From Parcubacteria group bacterium GW2011_GWA1_47_8 (GTDB lineage Bacteria > Patescibacteriota > Minisyncoccia > Phycocordibacterales > UBA1550): a stretch of 6,062 nt of DNA. Under the pieces are notes generated by a model. That model saw only the letters and a program-made list of their open reading frames with translations. It had not been told where the DNA came from and ran no database searches. This document shows positions 1 through 5,940 of this stretch, in pieces. Made by a program: the position numbers and the translations under genes. The stretch lies in contig LCOP01000007.1 in the NCBI GenBank assembly GCA_000996605.1, positions 8,105 to 14,166 of the forward strand, read 5' to 3'. Position 1 is the stretch's first letter. Each line of letters opens with the position of its first letter.

Positions 1-545
1 GCGACATCATTGATAACCCCCGTCACGTTCGACGCAAGAACCACTGAAACAATCTTTGTCTTTTTTGTAATGAGCTTTTCCGCCACATCATAATCAAGCC
101 CTACCTCCCCATAGGCAAGGCCTATGTAGTTAATCGCGAGGCTATTTCTTTTTGCAAGCTCCTGAAGTGGGATCAAACTCGCATGGTGTTCCATAACAGT
201 TGTCACGATCTCGTCATTTGTAGCAACAACACTCGAGTGTTCAAGCATCGCAACCAACATATTGGACGAGGCAGTCGCGCCAGCGGTAAAAATAATTTCG
301 CAGGGCTCTGCGCCAATAAACCGCGCGACCTTTCCTCGCGCGTCTTCGTACGCCGCGGTCGCCTGTTCTTCCGCTTGATAAAGCCCCCGATGCACATTGG
401 CGCGGAATTCCGTGTAATATTCGTTCATCACATCAAGCACCAGCTGTGGCGTCTGCGACGTCGCCGCCGTATCCAAATAGGCAAAGTTCTTCACCTTGTC
501 GAAAATCGGAAAATCTTTTTTGATTGTTTCTGGATTAAATTTCAT
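1..545 (-). CDS. sufS: Cysteine desulfurase SufS, N-terminal part (cut by window edge)
   Basis: PLP-dependent cysteine desulfurase of the SufS/CsdA class (aminotransferase class V fold), which takes sulfur from L-cysteine as an enzyme persulfide for Fe-S cluster assembly. About 181 residues are present, from ATG at 545; the family is about 400 residues long, so the PLP-binding lysine and the catalytic cysteine lie outside the window. Visible family marks are the N-terminal FPIFD segment, YLDTAATSQTP (residues 23-33), ANVHRGLY (49-56), the phosphate-binding segment around FTAGATASSN (86-95), and VMEHHASLIPLQ (117-128), whose histidine pair includes the residue that stacks on PLP in this family. 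The gene begins 50 bp after the sufB stop in the same direction and is very probably co-transcribed. The gap shows only a weak purine-rich site (GAGA) before the ATG and a small hairpin (CCGC-TTT-GCGG). Identity as a group II desulfurase is firm; SufS rather than CsdA rests on the sufB neighbour. Confidence 0.93.
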   Translation of the reverse strand, partial: MKFNPETIKKDFPIFDKVKNFAYLDTAATSQTPQLVLDVMNEYYTEFRANVHRGLYQAEEQATAAYEDARGKVARFIGAEPCEIIFTAGATASSNMLVAMLEHSSVVATNDEIVTTVMEHHASLIPLQELAKRNSLAINYIGLAYGEVGLDYDVAEKLITKKTKIVSVVLASNVTGVINDV

Positions 546-595
546 GTATCTCGTATTTTTTGTCAGTTGTCCGCAAAGCGGCGTCAATTGTTCCC

Positions 596-1957
596 TCACT
601 CCCCCATCTCAAGCGCAATAAGCTTGTTGAGCTCCACCGCATACTCTAACGGAAGCTCTTTGATAATCGGGCTTGCAAAACCGTTCACCGCCAAACGTAC
701 CGCCTCCTGTTCAGAAAACCCACGGGTTTTAAGGTAAAAAATCTCATCATCCCCGATACGACCGATGCGCGCCTCATGCGAGATCTCAACATCTTCGTTC
801 GCATTCTCCACCGCAGGGAACGCATTTGCCTGCGAGCCGCTGTCGAGGAGGAGTGAATCGCAGACAAGCGACGCACGCGACCCACGTGCGCGTTTAGATA
901 CTTTTATCAAACCGCGATAGTTTGCCACACCACCTTCTTTGGAAATGGATTTCGAGTAGATGGTCGACGTTGTGTGGGGTGCGAGGTGAATAGACTTCGC
1001 ACCCGTGTCTTGAATTTGCCCTTTACCCGCAATCACGAGCCCGAGATTATCCGCGCGCGCGCCCTCACCCACGAGCACCGACGACGGATAGAGCATAGTA
1101 ACACCCGATCCCATGTTACCGTTCACCCACTTGATCTCGGCATTCGTGTGCACGATGGCACGTTTGGTATTCAAATTGTACGTATTGAGCGACCAGTTCT
1201 CGATTGACACATACTTTGCTTTTGCGTTGGCAAGCACAAATATCTCTACACATCCCGCGTGAAGCGATGAAAAATTATACTTTGGCGCCGAGCATCCTTC
1301 GATATACTCGATCTCCGAGCCTTCGTCCGCGATGATGAGCGTATGCTCGAACTGCGCACTACGCTCCCTATTCATACGAAAATACGCCTGAAGCGGCATG
1401 CCGACCTTGACCCCTTTGGGTACATAGATGAACGTGCCACCGCTCCACACCGCCGCGTGAAGCATGACGAACTTGTGATCCGTGATCGGTACACAATCCG
1501 TCATGAAATATTTTTGTACCAACTCGGGATACTTCTCCAGCGCGACGTCCATGTTCTCGAATATCACTCCCTTGTCCGCGAGGCTCTGCTTCAAACGATG
1601 ATAGACGACACCAGAATCATACTGCGCGCCAACACCACCCAAATACTCACGCTCGGCTTTGGGGATACCGAGCTTCTCGAACGTCTCGGTTATTTCTGGT
1701 GGCAAGTCCGCCCAGTTATCCGTCTCGGAAACACCCGGGTCTGCATAATAATTCATGTTTTCGAGATCAAGCCCCGCAAGCGACGGACCCCACTTCGGCA
1801 TTGGCGCCTTTTGATAAAGCGTGAACGCCACGAGACGCTTCTCTAGCATCCACGCGGGTTCGTTTTTGGTCTTTGAAATAAACCGCACTAATTCCTCCGT
1901 AAGCGGAGGGTTTACGATTTGAGCCTTGTTTTCTTTGGTTTCTACACCTTGCGTCAT
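596..1957 (-). CDS. sufB: Fe-S cluster assembly scaffold protein SufB
   Basis: Subunit of the cytoplasmic SufBCD scaffold that builds Fe-S clusters from sulfur supplied by the desulfurase; 453 residues from the ATG at 1957, slightly shorter than E. coli SufB (495). The N-terminal NEPAWMLEKR (residues 32-41) is the usual SufB signature, followed by GTFIYVPKGV (174-183), QFEHTLIIADEGS (202-214), YIEGCSAP (218-225) and the C-terminal beta-helix region. VCDSLL (365-370) carries Cys366, which aligns with the essential Cys405 of E. coli SufB, and SHEARIGRIGDDEIFYL (393-409) carries Glu395, aligning with Glu434; the spacing of 29 residues is the same. All key SufB residues I can judge are present, so this is SufB, not SufD. 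The frame stays open upstream to a TTG at 2050, but homology starts after 1957 and the extension crosses the divergent promoter region, so ATG 1957 is preferred. The Shine-Dalgarno is weak (AAGTGGTG). The gene stands first in its transcription unit, without sufC before it or sufD after it. Confidence 0.96.
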   Translation of the reverse strand: MTQGVETKENKAQIVNPPLTEELVRFISKTKNEPAWMLEKRLVAFTLYQKAPMPKWGPSLAGLDLENMNYYADPGVSETDNWADLPPEITETFEKLGIPKAEREYLGGVGAQYDSGVVYHRLKQSLADKGVIFENMDVALEKYPELVQKYFMTDCVPITDHKFVMLHAAVWSGGTFIYVPKGVKVGMPLQAYFRMNRERSAQFEHTLIIADEGSEIEYIEGCSAPKYNFSSLHAGCVEIFVLANAKAKYVSIENWSLNTYNLNTKRAIVHTNAEIKWVNGNMGSGVTMLYPSSVLVGEGARADNLGLVIAGKGQIQDTGAKSIHLAPHTTSTIYSKSISKEGGVANYRGLIKVSKRARGSRASLVCDSLLLDSGSQANAFPAVENANEDVEISHEARIGRIGDDEIFYLKTRGFSEQEAVRLAVNGFASPIIKELPLEYAVELNKLIALEMGE

Positions 1958-1982
1958 AGGCACCACTTTAGCATAATTACGT

Positions 1983-2012
1983 AGTATTGACAAGTTGATG
2001 ATTTTATGTAAA
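1983..2012 (-). promoter_or_regulatory. Candidate sufB promoter (weak, overlaps the divergent promoter)
   Basis: Read on the minus strand, TTTACA (2012-2007, 5 of 6 with the -35 consensus) is followed after 18 bp by AATACT (1988-1983, 4 of 6 with the -10 consensus). Transcription would start near 1976, about 20 bases before the sufB ATG at 1957. The box quality is modest and this is a prediction by eye; TTGTCA (1992-1987) with a TAAAGT box 17 bp further on is a competing choice that would give a nearly leaderless sufB mRNA. The site shares its bases with the plus-strand promoter. Confidence 0.35.
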
Positions 2013-2014
2013 AT
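1987..2014 (+). promoter_or_regulatory. Sigma-70 type promoter of the 2065 membrane protein gene
   Basis: A perfect -35 box TTGACA (1987-1992) is followed after 16 bp by TAAAAT (2009-2014), which matches the TATAAT consensus at 5 of 6 positions. The start point would fall near 2021, giving a leader of roughly 44 bases that carries a strong Shine-Dalgarno. This is the best promoter-like sequence in the window and fits the sigma factor encoded nearby, whose -10 and -35 contact residues are conserved. Confidence 0.7.
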
Positions 2015-2051
2015 TAAGTTTAGTAATTTTCTGGCACATTTCACAGACAAA

Positions 2052-2058
2052 AAAGGAG
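2052..2058 (+). promoter_or_regulatory. Strong Shine-Dalgarno of the 2065 gene
   Basis: AAAGGAG ends 6 bases before the ATG at 2065, near-ideal sequence and spacing. It fixes the start of the gene and contrasts with the weak or absent Shine-Dalgarno of sufB, sufS, rpoD and dnaG in this window. Confidence 0.8.
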
Positions 2059-2064
2059 CGCATC

Positions 2065-2595
2065 ATGAGTCAAGTAAGGTCTAAATCCCCTACCCGTAAA
2101 GATAATGCAGAGTTCTCCCCAGAATGGATTCTTTGTTGGATAATAACTCCTGTTCTTCTCGGATTAACAACCCGCGTTGTATTCAATAACCACGGGTATA
2201 TGTGGGCGCTCGTAACATTTTCAGAAGTACTTTTCCTTGGAGTTGTTGCGGGATCGCTTCTGCGAATCGCCTCTTGCTTAATTACTCAAACTCAACAACG
2301 GAGAGACGCACACCGAGACCTCTTGAGCCGTAATTTCTCTTCACTTCATTGCTATAAAAACGTCATTGCCGAAGCTCGCGAGCGTTTCAATAAAGGCGAT
2401 ATCCCGAAAAATTCGTTCGAGCTTTTTAACAAAGCAATCGACGAACAGGAACTTGTTGCTCCTGCCTCCGTCAACGAAACATGTTGTGAAATTTGCGGAG
2501 GGACAAAAGAAGATCATGTGACTCATGCAATAGGGTTAGATGGTCCAAACCCCGGCTACGTCGTTTCTACGTCAGAGTGCCCGGGGTTCGAGTAA
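2065..2595 (+). CDS. Unrecognised two-helix membrane protein with a Cys/His-rich C-terminal tail
   Basis: 176 residues; I do not recognise the family. The start is set by a strong Shine-Dalgarno and near-consensus promoter upstream. After a polar, basic N-terminus (residues 1-20) come two hydrophobic stretches, about 21-40 (WILCWIITPVLLGLTTRVVF) and about 49-73 (LVTFSEVLFLGVVAG onward), joined by a short NNHGY loop: probably a helical hairpin in the cytoplasmic membrane. A charged soluble part (about 75-135) with basic clusters QQRRDAHRD and EARERF follows and should be cytoplasmic by the positive-inside rule. The tail holds Cys140, Cys141, Cys144, His151, His154 and Cys172 (CCEICGG, HVTH, ECPGFE); a C-x2-C knuckle followed by a distant His and Cys suggests a small metal site, which is inference. 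It is the only plus-strand gene, divergent from sufB and convergent with rpoD, with its own terminator, so it looks like a single-gene unit. A link to Fe-S assembly is possible only by position. Confidence 0.8.
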   Translation: MSQVRSKSPTRKDNAEFSPEWILCWIITPVLLGLTTRVVFNNHGYMWALVTFSEVLFLGVVAGSLLRIASCLITQTQQRRDAHRDLLSRNFSSLHCYKNVIAEARERFNKGDIPKNSFELFNKAIDEQELVAPASVNETCCEICGGTKEDHVTHAIGLDGPNPGYVVSTSECPGFE

Positions 2596-2622
2596 ATCTG
2601 TATTTCCTTCCTTTTGTAAAAC

Positions 2623-2663
2623 ATACGAGCGTGTGCGATGTATCGCCACGCTCGTATTATTTT
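2623..2663 (+). terminator. Rho-independent terminator, possibly bidirectional
   Basis: ATACGAGCGTG (2623-2633) and CACGCTCGTAT (2647-2657) form a perfect 11-bp stem. The loop is itself a palindrome, GCGAT-GT-ATCGC (2635-2646), which would extend the hairpin with only T2634 unpaired. The plus strand continues with TATTTT (2658-2663). It lies 27 bp after the stop of the membrane protein gene. On the minus strand the hairpin is followed by GTTTTAC, so it may also stop the rpoD transcript coming from the right; that side has the weaker T tract. Confidence 0.85.
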
Positions 2664-2695
2664 TATACACAAAAATAACGCACAAGGACACTATT

Positions 2696-2826
2696 TTTTA
2701 GCGAGCCTCGTCGAGTGCAGGCGGTTTTGAGACCTTGCACAGCGTGGCGACGCGAGCAGAGCAAATTTTCAGCAGAAAATTATGCGTGTCCTCAAAACCA
2801 CCTGCCGAGAAAGAGGCTCACTAAAA
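2696..2826 (-). ncRNA. Rod-like structured RNA directly after rpoD (3'UTR element or small RNA)
   Basis: Two long complementary pairs are nested. The outer arms are TTTTAGCGAGCCTC (2696-2709) and GAGGCTCACTAAAA (2813-2826), 14 positions. The inner arms are GCAGGCGGTTTTGAG (2717-2731) and CTCAAAACCACCTGC (2791-2805), 15 positions. They are separated by a symmetric 7 x 7 internal loop (2710-2716 and 2806-2812). The apex (2732-2790) holds an AT-rich hairpin (2761-2785: GCA and AATTTTC arms, 4-base loop, one bulge) and a small GCGT-GGCG-ACGC hairpin (2742-2753). Each long stem has one imperfect position; in minus-strand RNA both are G-U pairs, whereas in plus-strand RNA both would be A-C mismatches, so a minus-strand RNA is favoured. 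The first paired base is the one after the rpoD TGA. It may protect the mRNA 3' end, be processed into a small RNA, or be a DNA palindrome of mobile origin. I cannot assign it to a known RNA family. Confidence 0.5.
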
Positions 2827-4128
2827 TCAGTAATTCCGCAACTTATCCACCTTATCATGCGCGCGGATCTTTTCGATCGCTTTCGCTTCGATCTGGCGGA
2901 TACGCTCGCGCGTCACCCCGAACTCCTTCCCCACTTCTTCGAGCGTGTGTACGACGCCGTTCACGAGACCGTGCCGCATTTCGAGAATCTTGCGCTCCTT
3001 TTCCGAAAGATCGTCGAGGATCTCTTTGACCTGATCGGAGAGAATGCGTTGGGAAGACTCGGTATCGGGTGCGAGGATCTTGTCATCGGCAATAAACTCG
3101 CCGAGTGTTGATTTGTCGTCGTCGTCGCCAATCGGCTTTTCGAGAGACACGGTATCCTGATCGATGTTTTTGATATTGTAAATCTTTTCCACCTCAAGCC
3201 CCATTTCGGTCGCTACTTCATCGGGAAGCGGCTCGCGACCGAGGTCTTGCGAGAGTCTCCGCACTACTTGCTTATACTTGGAAATCGTTTCCACCATGTG
3301 CACCGGAATACGAATCGTGCGCGATTGGTCAGCGAGTGCACGCGTAATCGCCTGTCTAATCCACCATGTCGCATAGGTCGAGAACTTGTACCCCTTTTCC
3401 CACTCAAACTTCTCCACCGCTTTGAAAAGCCCGAGGTTACCCTCTTGGATGAGGTCGAGGAGGGTGAGGTCAGCGCTCCTGCCTACGTATTTCTTGGCAA
3501 TAGACACCACGAGGCGGAGGTTTGCGCGCGCGAGTAGATTTTTCGCCTCTTCTTCGCCGACCTGGATCCGCTTGGCAAGATCACGTTCTTCTTGTGCCGA
3601 CAAGAGGGGGTATTGCCCTATCTCGCGGAGATAGATCTGGATCGAATCGTACGAAGAATCCCCGCTTTTGTATACGTATTTTTTGTGCGCAATCTGATCC
3701 ACCACATCAAGCTCGAGGAGTCCGCCGCCCTCGAGGATATCCACTCCCGCATCGCCAAGTTTTTCATAAAGCTTATCAAGGAAGATGACGTCTTGCTCAA
3801 TCGCAGGAAACTCCTTCAATATCTCATTGTAGGTGATGAACCCACGGCCGCGGCCTTTTGCGATGAGGCGTGTTGCTTTTTCTTCCCAGCCTTCTGTTGA
3901 TTTCTTTCGTATTAAATTTTTTACCACTTTCTTTGCCGAAGTCTTTGCGACTGGCTTGTGTACTGCTTTCTTAACCGCCTTTTTGATAAGGACTTTCTTT
4001 TTTGTGGTACTTTTGGCTTTGACTTTTTTTGCCGTTTTTTTTGCCGCGGGGCGCACGCTCGTCATAGACCTCTTTTTTGCAGGTTTTTTGTGGGACACTA
4101 TTTTTTTTGTAGTTGTTTTTTTCTTCAT
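2827..4128 (-). CDS. rpoD: RNA polymerase primary sigma factor (sigma-70 family) with a lysine-rich N-terminal tail
   Basis: Promoter-recognition subunit of RNA polymerase; 433 residues from the ATG at 4128. Domains in order: a Lys/Ala tail (1-76, 29 lysines); a region 1.1-like segment (about 81-135, with [16 protein letters not shown] and LGDAGVDIL); region 1.2 (about 161-191, [17 protein letters not shown]); region 2 (about 203-278, [39 protein letters not shown]); region 3 (about 279-355); and region 4 (about 361-428). Trp255, Trp256, Gln259 and Thr262 match E. coli sigma-70 W433, W434, Q437 and T440, which melt and read the -10 element; Arg407, Glu408, Arg411 and Gln412 in [12 protein letters not shown] match the -35 readers R584, E585, R588 and Q589. 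Normal TTGACA/TATAAT-like promoters are therefore expected. The gene starts 11 bp after the dnaG stop, with only a weak GAGA before the ATG. A GTG at 4182 would add 18 residues inside dnaG without support. The tail is the odd feature. Confidence 0.97.
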   Translation of the reverse strand: MKKKTTTKKIVSHKKPAKKRSMTSVRPAAKKTAKKVKAKSTTKKKVLIKKAVKKAVHKPVAKTSAKKVVKNLIRKKSTEGWEEKATRLIAKGRGRGFITYNEILKEFPAIEQDVIFLDKLYEKLGDAGVDILEGGGLLELDVVDQIAHKKYVYKSGDSSYDSIQIYLREIGQYPLLSAQEERDLAKRIQVGEEEAKNLLARANLRLVVSIAKKYVGRSADLTLLDLIQEGNLGLFKAVEKFEWEKGYKFSTYATWWIRQAITRALADQSRTIRIPVHMVETISKYKQVVRRLSQDLGREPLPDEVATEMGLEVEKIYNIKNIDQDTVSLEKPIGDDDDKSTLGEFIADDKILAPDTESSQRILSDQVKEILDDLSEKERKILEMRHGLVNGVVHTLEEVGKEFGVTRERIRQIEAKAIEKIRAHDKVDKLRNY

Positions 4129-4139
4129 AAAAATCTCAG

Positions 4140-5846
4140 TTATGGTTTTATTACATGAAGTTTCTGTGAAAGTTCTTGGCACTCGACGAGGAGGGTTTGC
4201 GCTTTTGCCGTATCCCCGCGCTCCTCTGCATACTTCAGCTCTTGCATCTTTTCAACAAACCGATCGCGCACTATTTCGTTCTCAAGCGCGAGGAAAAGTT
4301 CCTCTATTTCGCGCGCGAGTGTTTCTGATTCATAGAACCGCGTTTCCGCTTCGAACACGAGATTGCTCCGGTCTCCCAGCGAATCGCTCGTGTCGAATAA
4401 ATGACGGAGACGAGTGCGAAGTGTGGGGATATCGACAATCTTCGCATGTTGTTCTTTTTCCTGCCACAAGAGCACTCCTTCTATTGTCCGTGCGATGCGC
4501 GCCTTGCGTGGGAGCACGGGGATAGGATTCTTTTCTTTTTCCATTTCACCCGCTCTCGGCAATACCTGCTTCTTCACTTCTTCCCACACCGGGTCTTCTT
4601 TAACGTTAAGGAGCTTCGCAACACTCCCCACATAGTGCCCCTGATCAATAGCGCTCCGTAGGAGTGCGATGAACGGCACAATAATCTCGGAAACTTTCGC
4701 GCGAAGCGCTGTCGTGTCCGGGTAGAGCATCGGCAAGAGTTCGAGATAAAAATCAATGACGGGTTTTGCCTCGCGCACGGCGCTCTGCCACTCTTTCGGA
4801 TCCTCGAGCACCAAGTCTGCAGGGTCTGTCCCCCGGGGGAGCGTCGCAATACGCACCGACATATCCTGCGCGAGGGCAAGCCCTATGGCGCGATGTGCCG
4901 CGGCGAGTCCTGCATCGTCGGCGTCAAACGCAAGCACGAGATTTTTCGTAAAGCGCTTAATGAGCGATAGATGATCCGTGGTTAAGGCTGTCCCCGAGGA
5001 CGCAACAGTATTGGTAACCCCCGCTTGATGTGAAAGAATAAGGTCCATCTGTCCTTCGACCAAGACGCACGAATTTTCGTGACGCATTGATTCTTTTGCT
5101 TGATGAAAACCAAAGAGCGCACGCGATTTGTGGAAGACTTCAGTCTCGGGACTATTCACATATTTTGCGCCCGCGGACGCGCCGAGCGTCTTCCCTTCTC
5201 TTTCTTTCAAGATCCTACCGGAAAATGCGATGATGCGCCCAGAACTGTCCGCAATGGGAAACATCACCCGCCCGCGGAAACGATCGTAGAACCCTTTCGG
5301 CGAAGGCACAATAAGCCCCGCCTTCTCCATTGCCTCCTCGGAAACTCCCTTTTTCACAAGGAAGTCACCGAGTGAACGCCATTCGTCCGGCGCGAAACCG
5401 ATACGAAACTTTTTTGTCGTTTCATCCGTGAGTCCGCGCTTTTTGAGATATTCAAGCGCTTCGGGAAACTTCAGAAGAACTGCTTCGTAGAACTTTGACG
5501 CGAGATCGAGCGTACGGTAGAGCATCTCGCGCTTGTCACGGTCTTCTCGTGCCTCCGGTCTCCCGCGCGTAAGCTCTACTCCCGCCCGCTCGGCGAGAAT
5601 CTTGAGCGCCCCCGAAAAATCAAGACCTTCTATTTCCTCTACAAACGAAATCAGATCACCCCCGCGATTGCACCCGAAACAATGATACGTTTGCCGTGCA
5701 GGAGAAATAAAAAACGAAGGAGTGCGCTCGTTGTGGAACGGACAGCGCGCCTTGAAATTGCCTCCCGCCGGCTCCAGCGTAAGATAGGAGCGTGCGATAT
5801 CAACAATGTTAAGTCGTGATTTAATCTCCTCAATGACTGAAGACAT
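4140..5846 (-). CDS. dnaG: DNA primase DnaG
   Basis: Primase that makes the RNA primers for lagging-strand replication; 568 residues, close to E. coli DnaG (581). The N-terminal CHC2 zinc-binding domain has Cys35, His38, Cys56 and Cys59 ([23 protein letters not shown]). The catalytic core contains [20 protein letters not shown] (189-208), then the TOPRIM domain with Glu264 in VLVEGQMDL and the metal-binding pair Asp308/Asp310 in AFDADDAG; all expected catalytic acidic residues are present. The C-terminal part (about 450-568) is helical and charged, as expected for the helicase-binding domain, but is too diverged to match by eye. ATG 5846 begins the usual N-terminus ([14 protein letters not shown]); no clear Shine-Dalgarno precedes it (ACCATT-ATG). 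It is followed by rpoD after 11 bp and preceded by rpoC across 84 bp. The dnaG-rpoD pair is the conserved core of the macromolecular synthesis operon. I find no convincing promoter in the gap before it, so read-through from rpoC is likely. Confidence 0.97.
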   Translation of the reverse strand: MSSVIEEIKSRLNIVDIARSYLTLEPAGGNFKARCPFHNERTPSFFISPARQTYHCFGCNRGGDLISFVEEIEGLDFSGALKILAERAGVELTRGRPEAREDRDKREMLYRTLDLASKFYEAVLLKFPEALEYLKKRGLTDETTKKFRIGFAPDEWRSLGDFLVKKGVSEEAMEKAGLIVPSPKGFYDRFRGRVMFPIADSSGRIIAFSGRILKEREGKTLGASAGAKYVNSPETEVFHKSRALFGFHQAKESMRHENSCVLVEGQMDLILSHQAGVTNTVASSGTALTTDHLSLIKRFTKNLVLAFDADDAGLAAAHRAIGLALAQDMSVRIATLPRGTDPADLVLEDPKEWQSAVREAKPVIDFYLELLPMLYPDTTALRAKVSEIIVPFIALLRSAIDQGHYVGSVAKLLNVKEDPVWEEVKKQVLPRAGEMEKEKNPIPVLPRKARIARTIEGVLLWQEKEQHAKIVDIPTLRTRLRHLFDTSDSLGDRSNLVFEAETRFYESETLAREIEELFLALENEIVRDRFVEKMQELKYAEERGDTAKAQTLLVECQELSQKLHVIKP

Positions 5847-5858
5847 AATGGTCAGCAG

Positions 5859-5910
5859 AAAGTCTAAGGTCGAAAGTCGAAAGCAAGCACAAATAGCGCG
5901 TGGTTGCTTT
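5859..5910. repeat. Imperfect inverted repeat between rpoC and dnaG
   Basis: AAAGCAA (5880-5886) pairs with TTGCTTT (5904-5910), extended inward by CAC/GTG (5888-5890, 5900-5902) after one mismatch, leaving a 9-base loop. Further out, the plus-strand bases 5859-5884 (two AAAGTC copies, then AAAGC) resemble the minus-strand reading of the tandem repeat at 5907-5940, so the pairing can continue imperfectly. No good T tract follows on the minus strand, so a rpoC terminator is only possible. The gap 5847-5930 shows no confident promoter. Confidence 0.45.
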
Positions 5911-5940
5911 TAACTTTAAGACTTTTAACTTTAAGACTTT
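5907..5940. repeat. Tandem 15-bp direct repeat overlapping the rpoC stop
   Basis: CTTTTAACTTTAAGA occurs twice in perfect tandem (5907-5921 and 5922-5936), and the next four bases (CTTT, 5937-5940) begin a third copy. The second unit overlaps the last Ser codon and the TAA stop of rpoC. Read on the minus strand the unit contains TAA stops in the rpoC frame, so expansion of the array would not lengthen the protein. Confidence 0.8.

Noticed and set aside
183..737. A 184-codon plus-strand frame opposite sufS and the end of sufB.
   Set aside because: It spans two conserved genes and their gap on the other strand, and its Arg-rich composition is typical of a shadow frame.
1343..1846. A 167-codon plus-strand frame opposite sufB.
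   Set aside because: Antisense shadow of a conserved sufB; no promoter, Shine-Dalgarno or recognisable domain.
1958..2050. A 31-residue N-terminal extension of SufB from a TTG at 2050.
   Set aside because: It has no Shine-Dalgarno, crosses the divergent promoter region, and SufB similarity starts only after the ATG at 1957.
2696..2826. A MITE-like mobile element with 14-bp terminal inverted repeats.
   Set aside because: The flanks (CTATT and TCAGT) show no target-site duplication and the strand-specific G-U pattern fits RNA better; genome copy number could reopen this.
2596..2826. A tRNA or CRISPR repeats in the convergent intergenic region.
   Set aside because: No tRNA-like T-arm or acceptor pattern and no regularly spaced repeats; the palindromes are explained by a terminator and one nested stem structure.
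2715..3111. Plus-strand frames of 104 and 109 codons running from the stem structure into rpoD.
   Set aside because: They lie across the paired arms and the rpoD 3' end, lack a Shine-Dalgarno and show no domain.
4129..4182. An 18-residue N-terminal extension of RpoD from a GTG at 4182.
   Set aside because: It would overlap the end of dnaG by 43 bp with no ribosome binding site; the ATG at 4128 opens the lysine-rich tail and fits the 11-bp gap.
3833..4525. A 230-codon plus-strand frame rich in Phe, resembling a membrane protein.
   Set aside because: It is the complement of the lysine (AAA/AAG) codons of rpoD and the end of dnaG; both genes on the other strand are secure.
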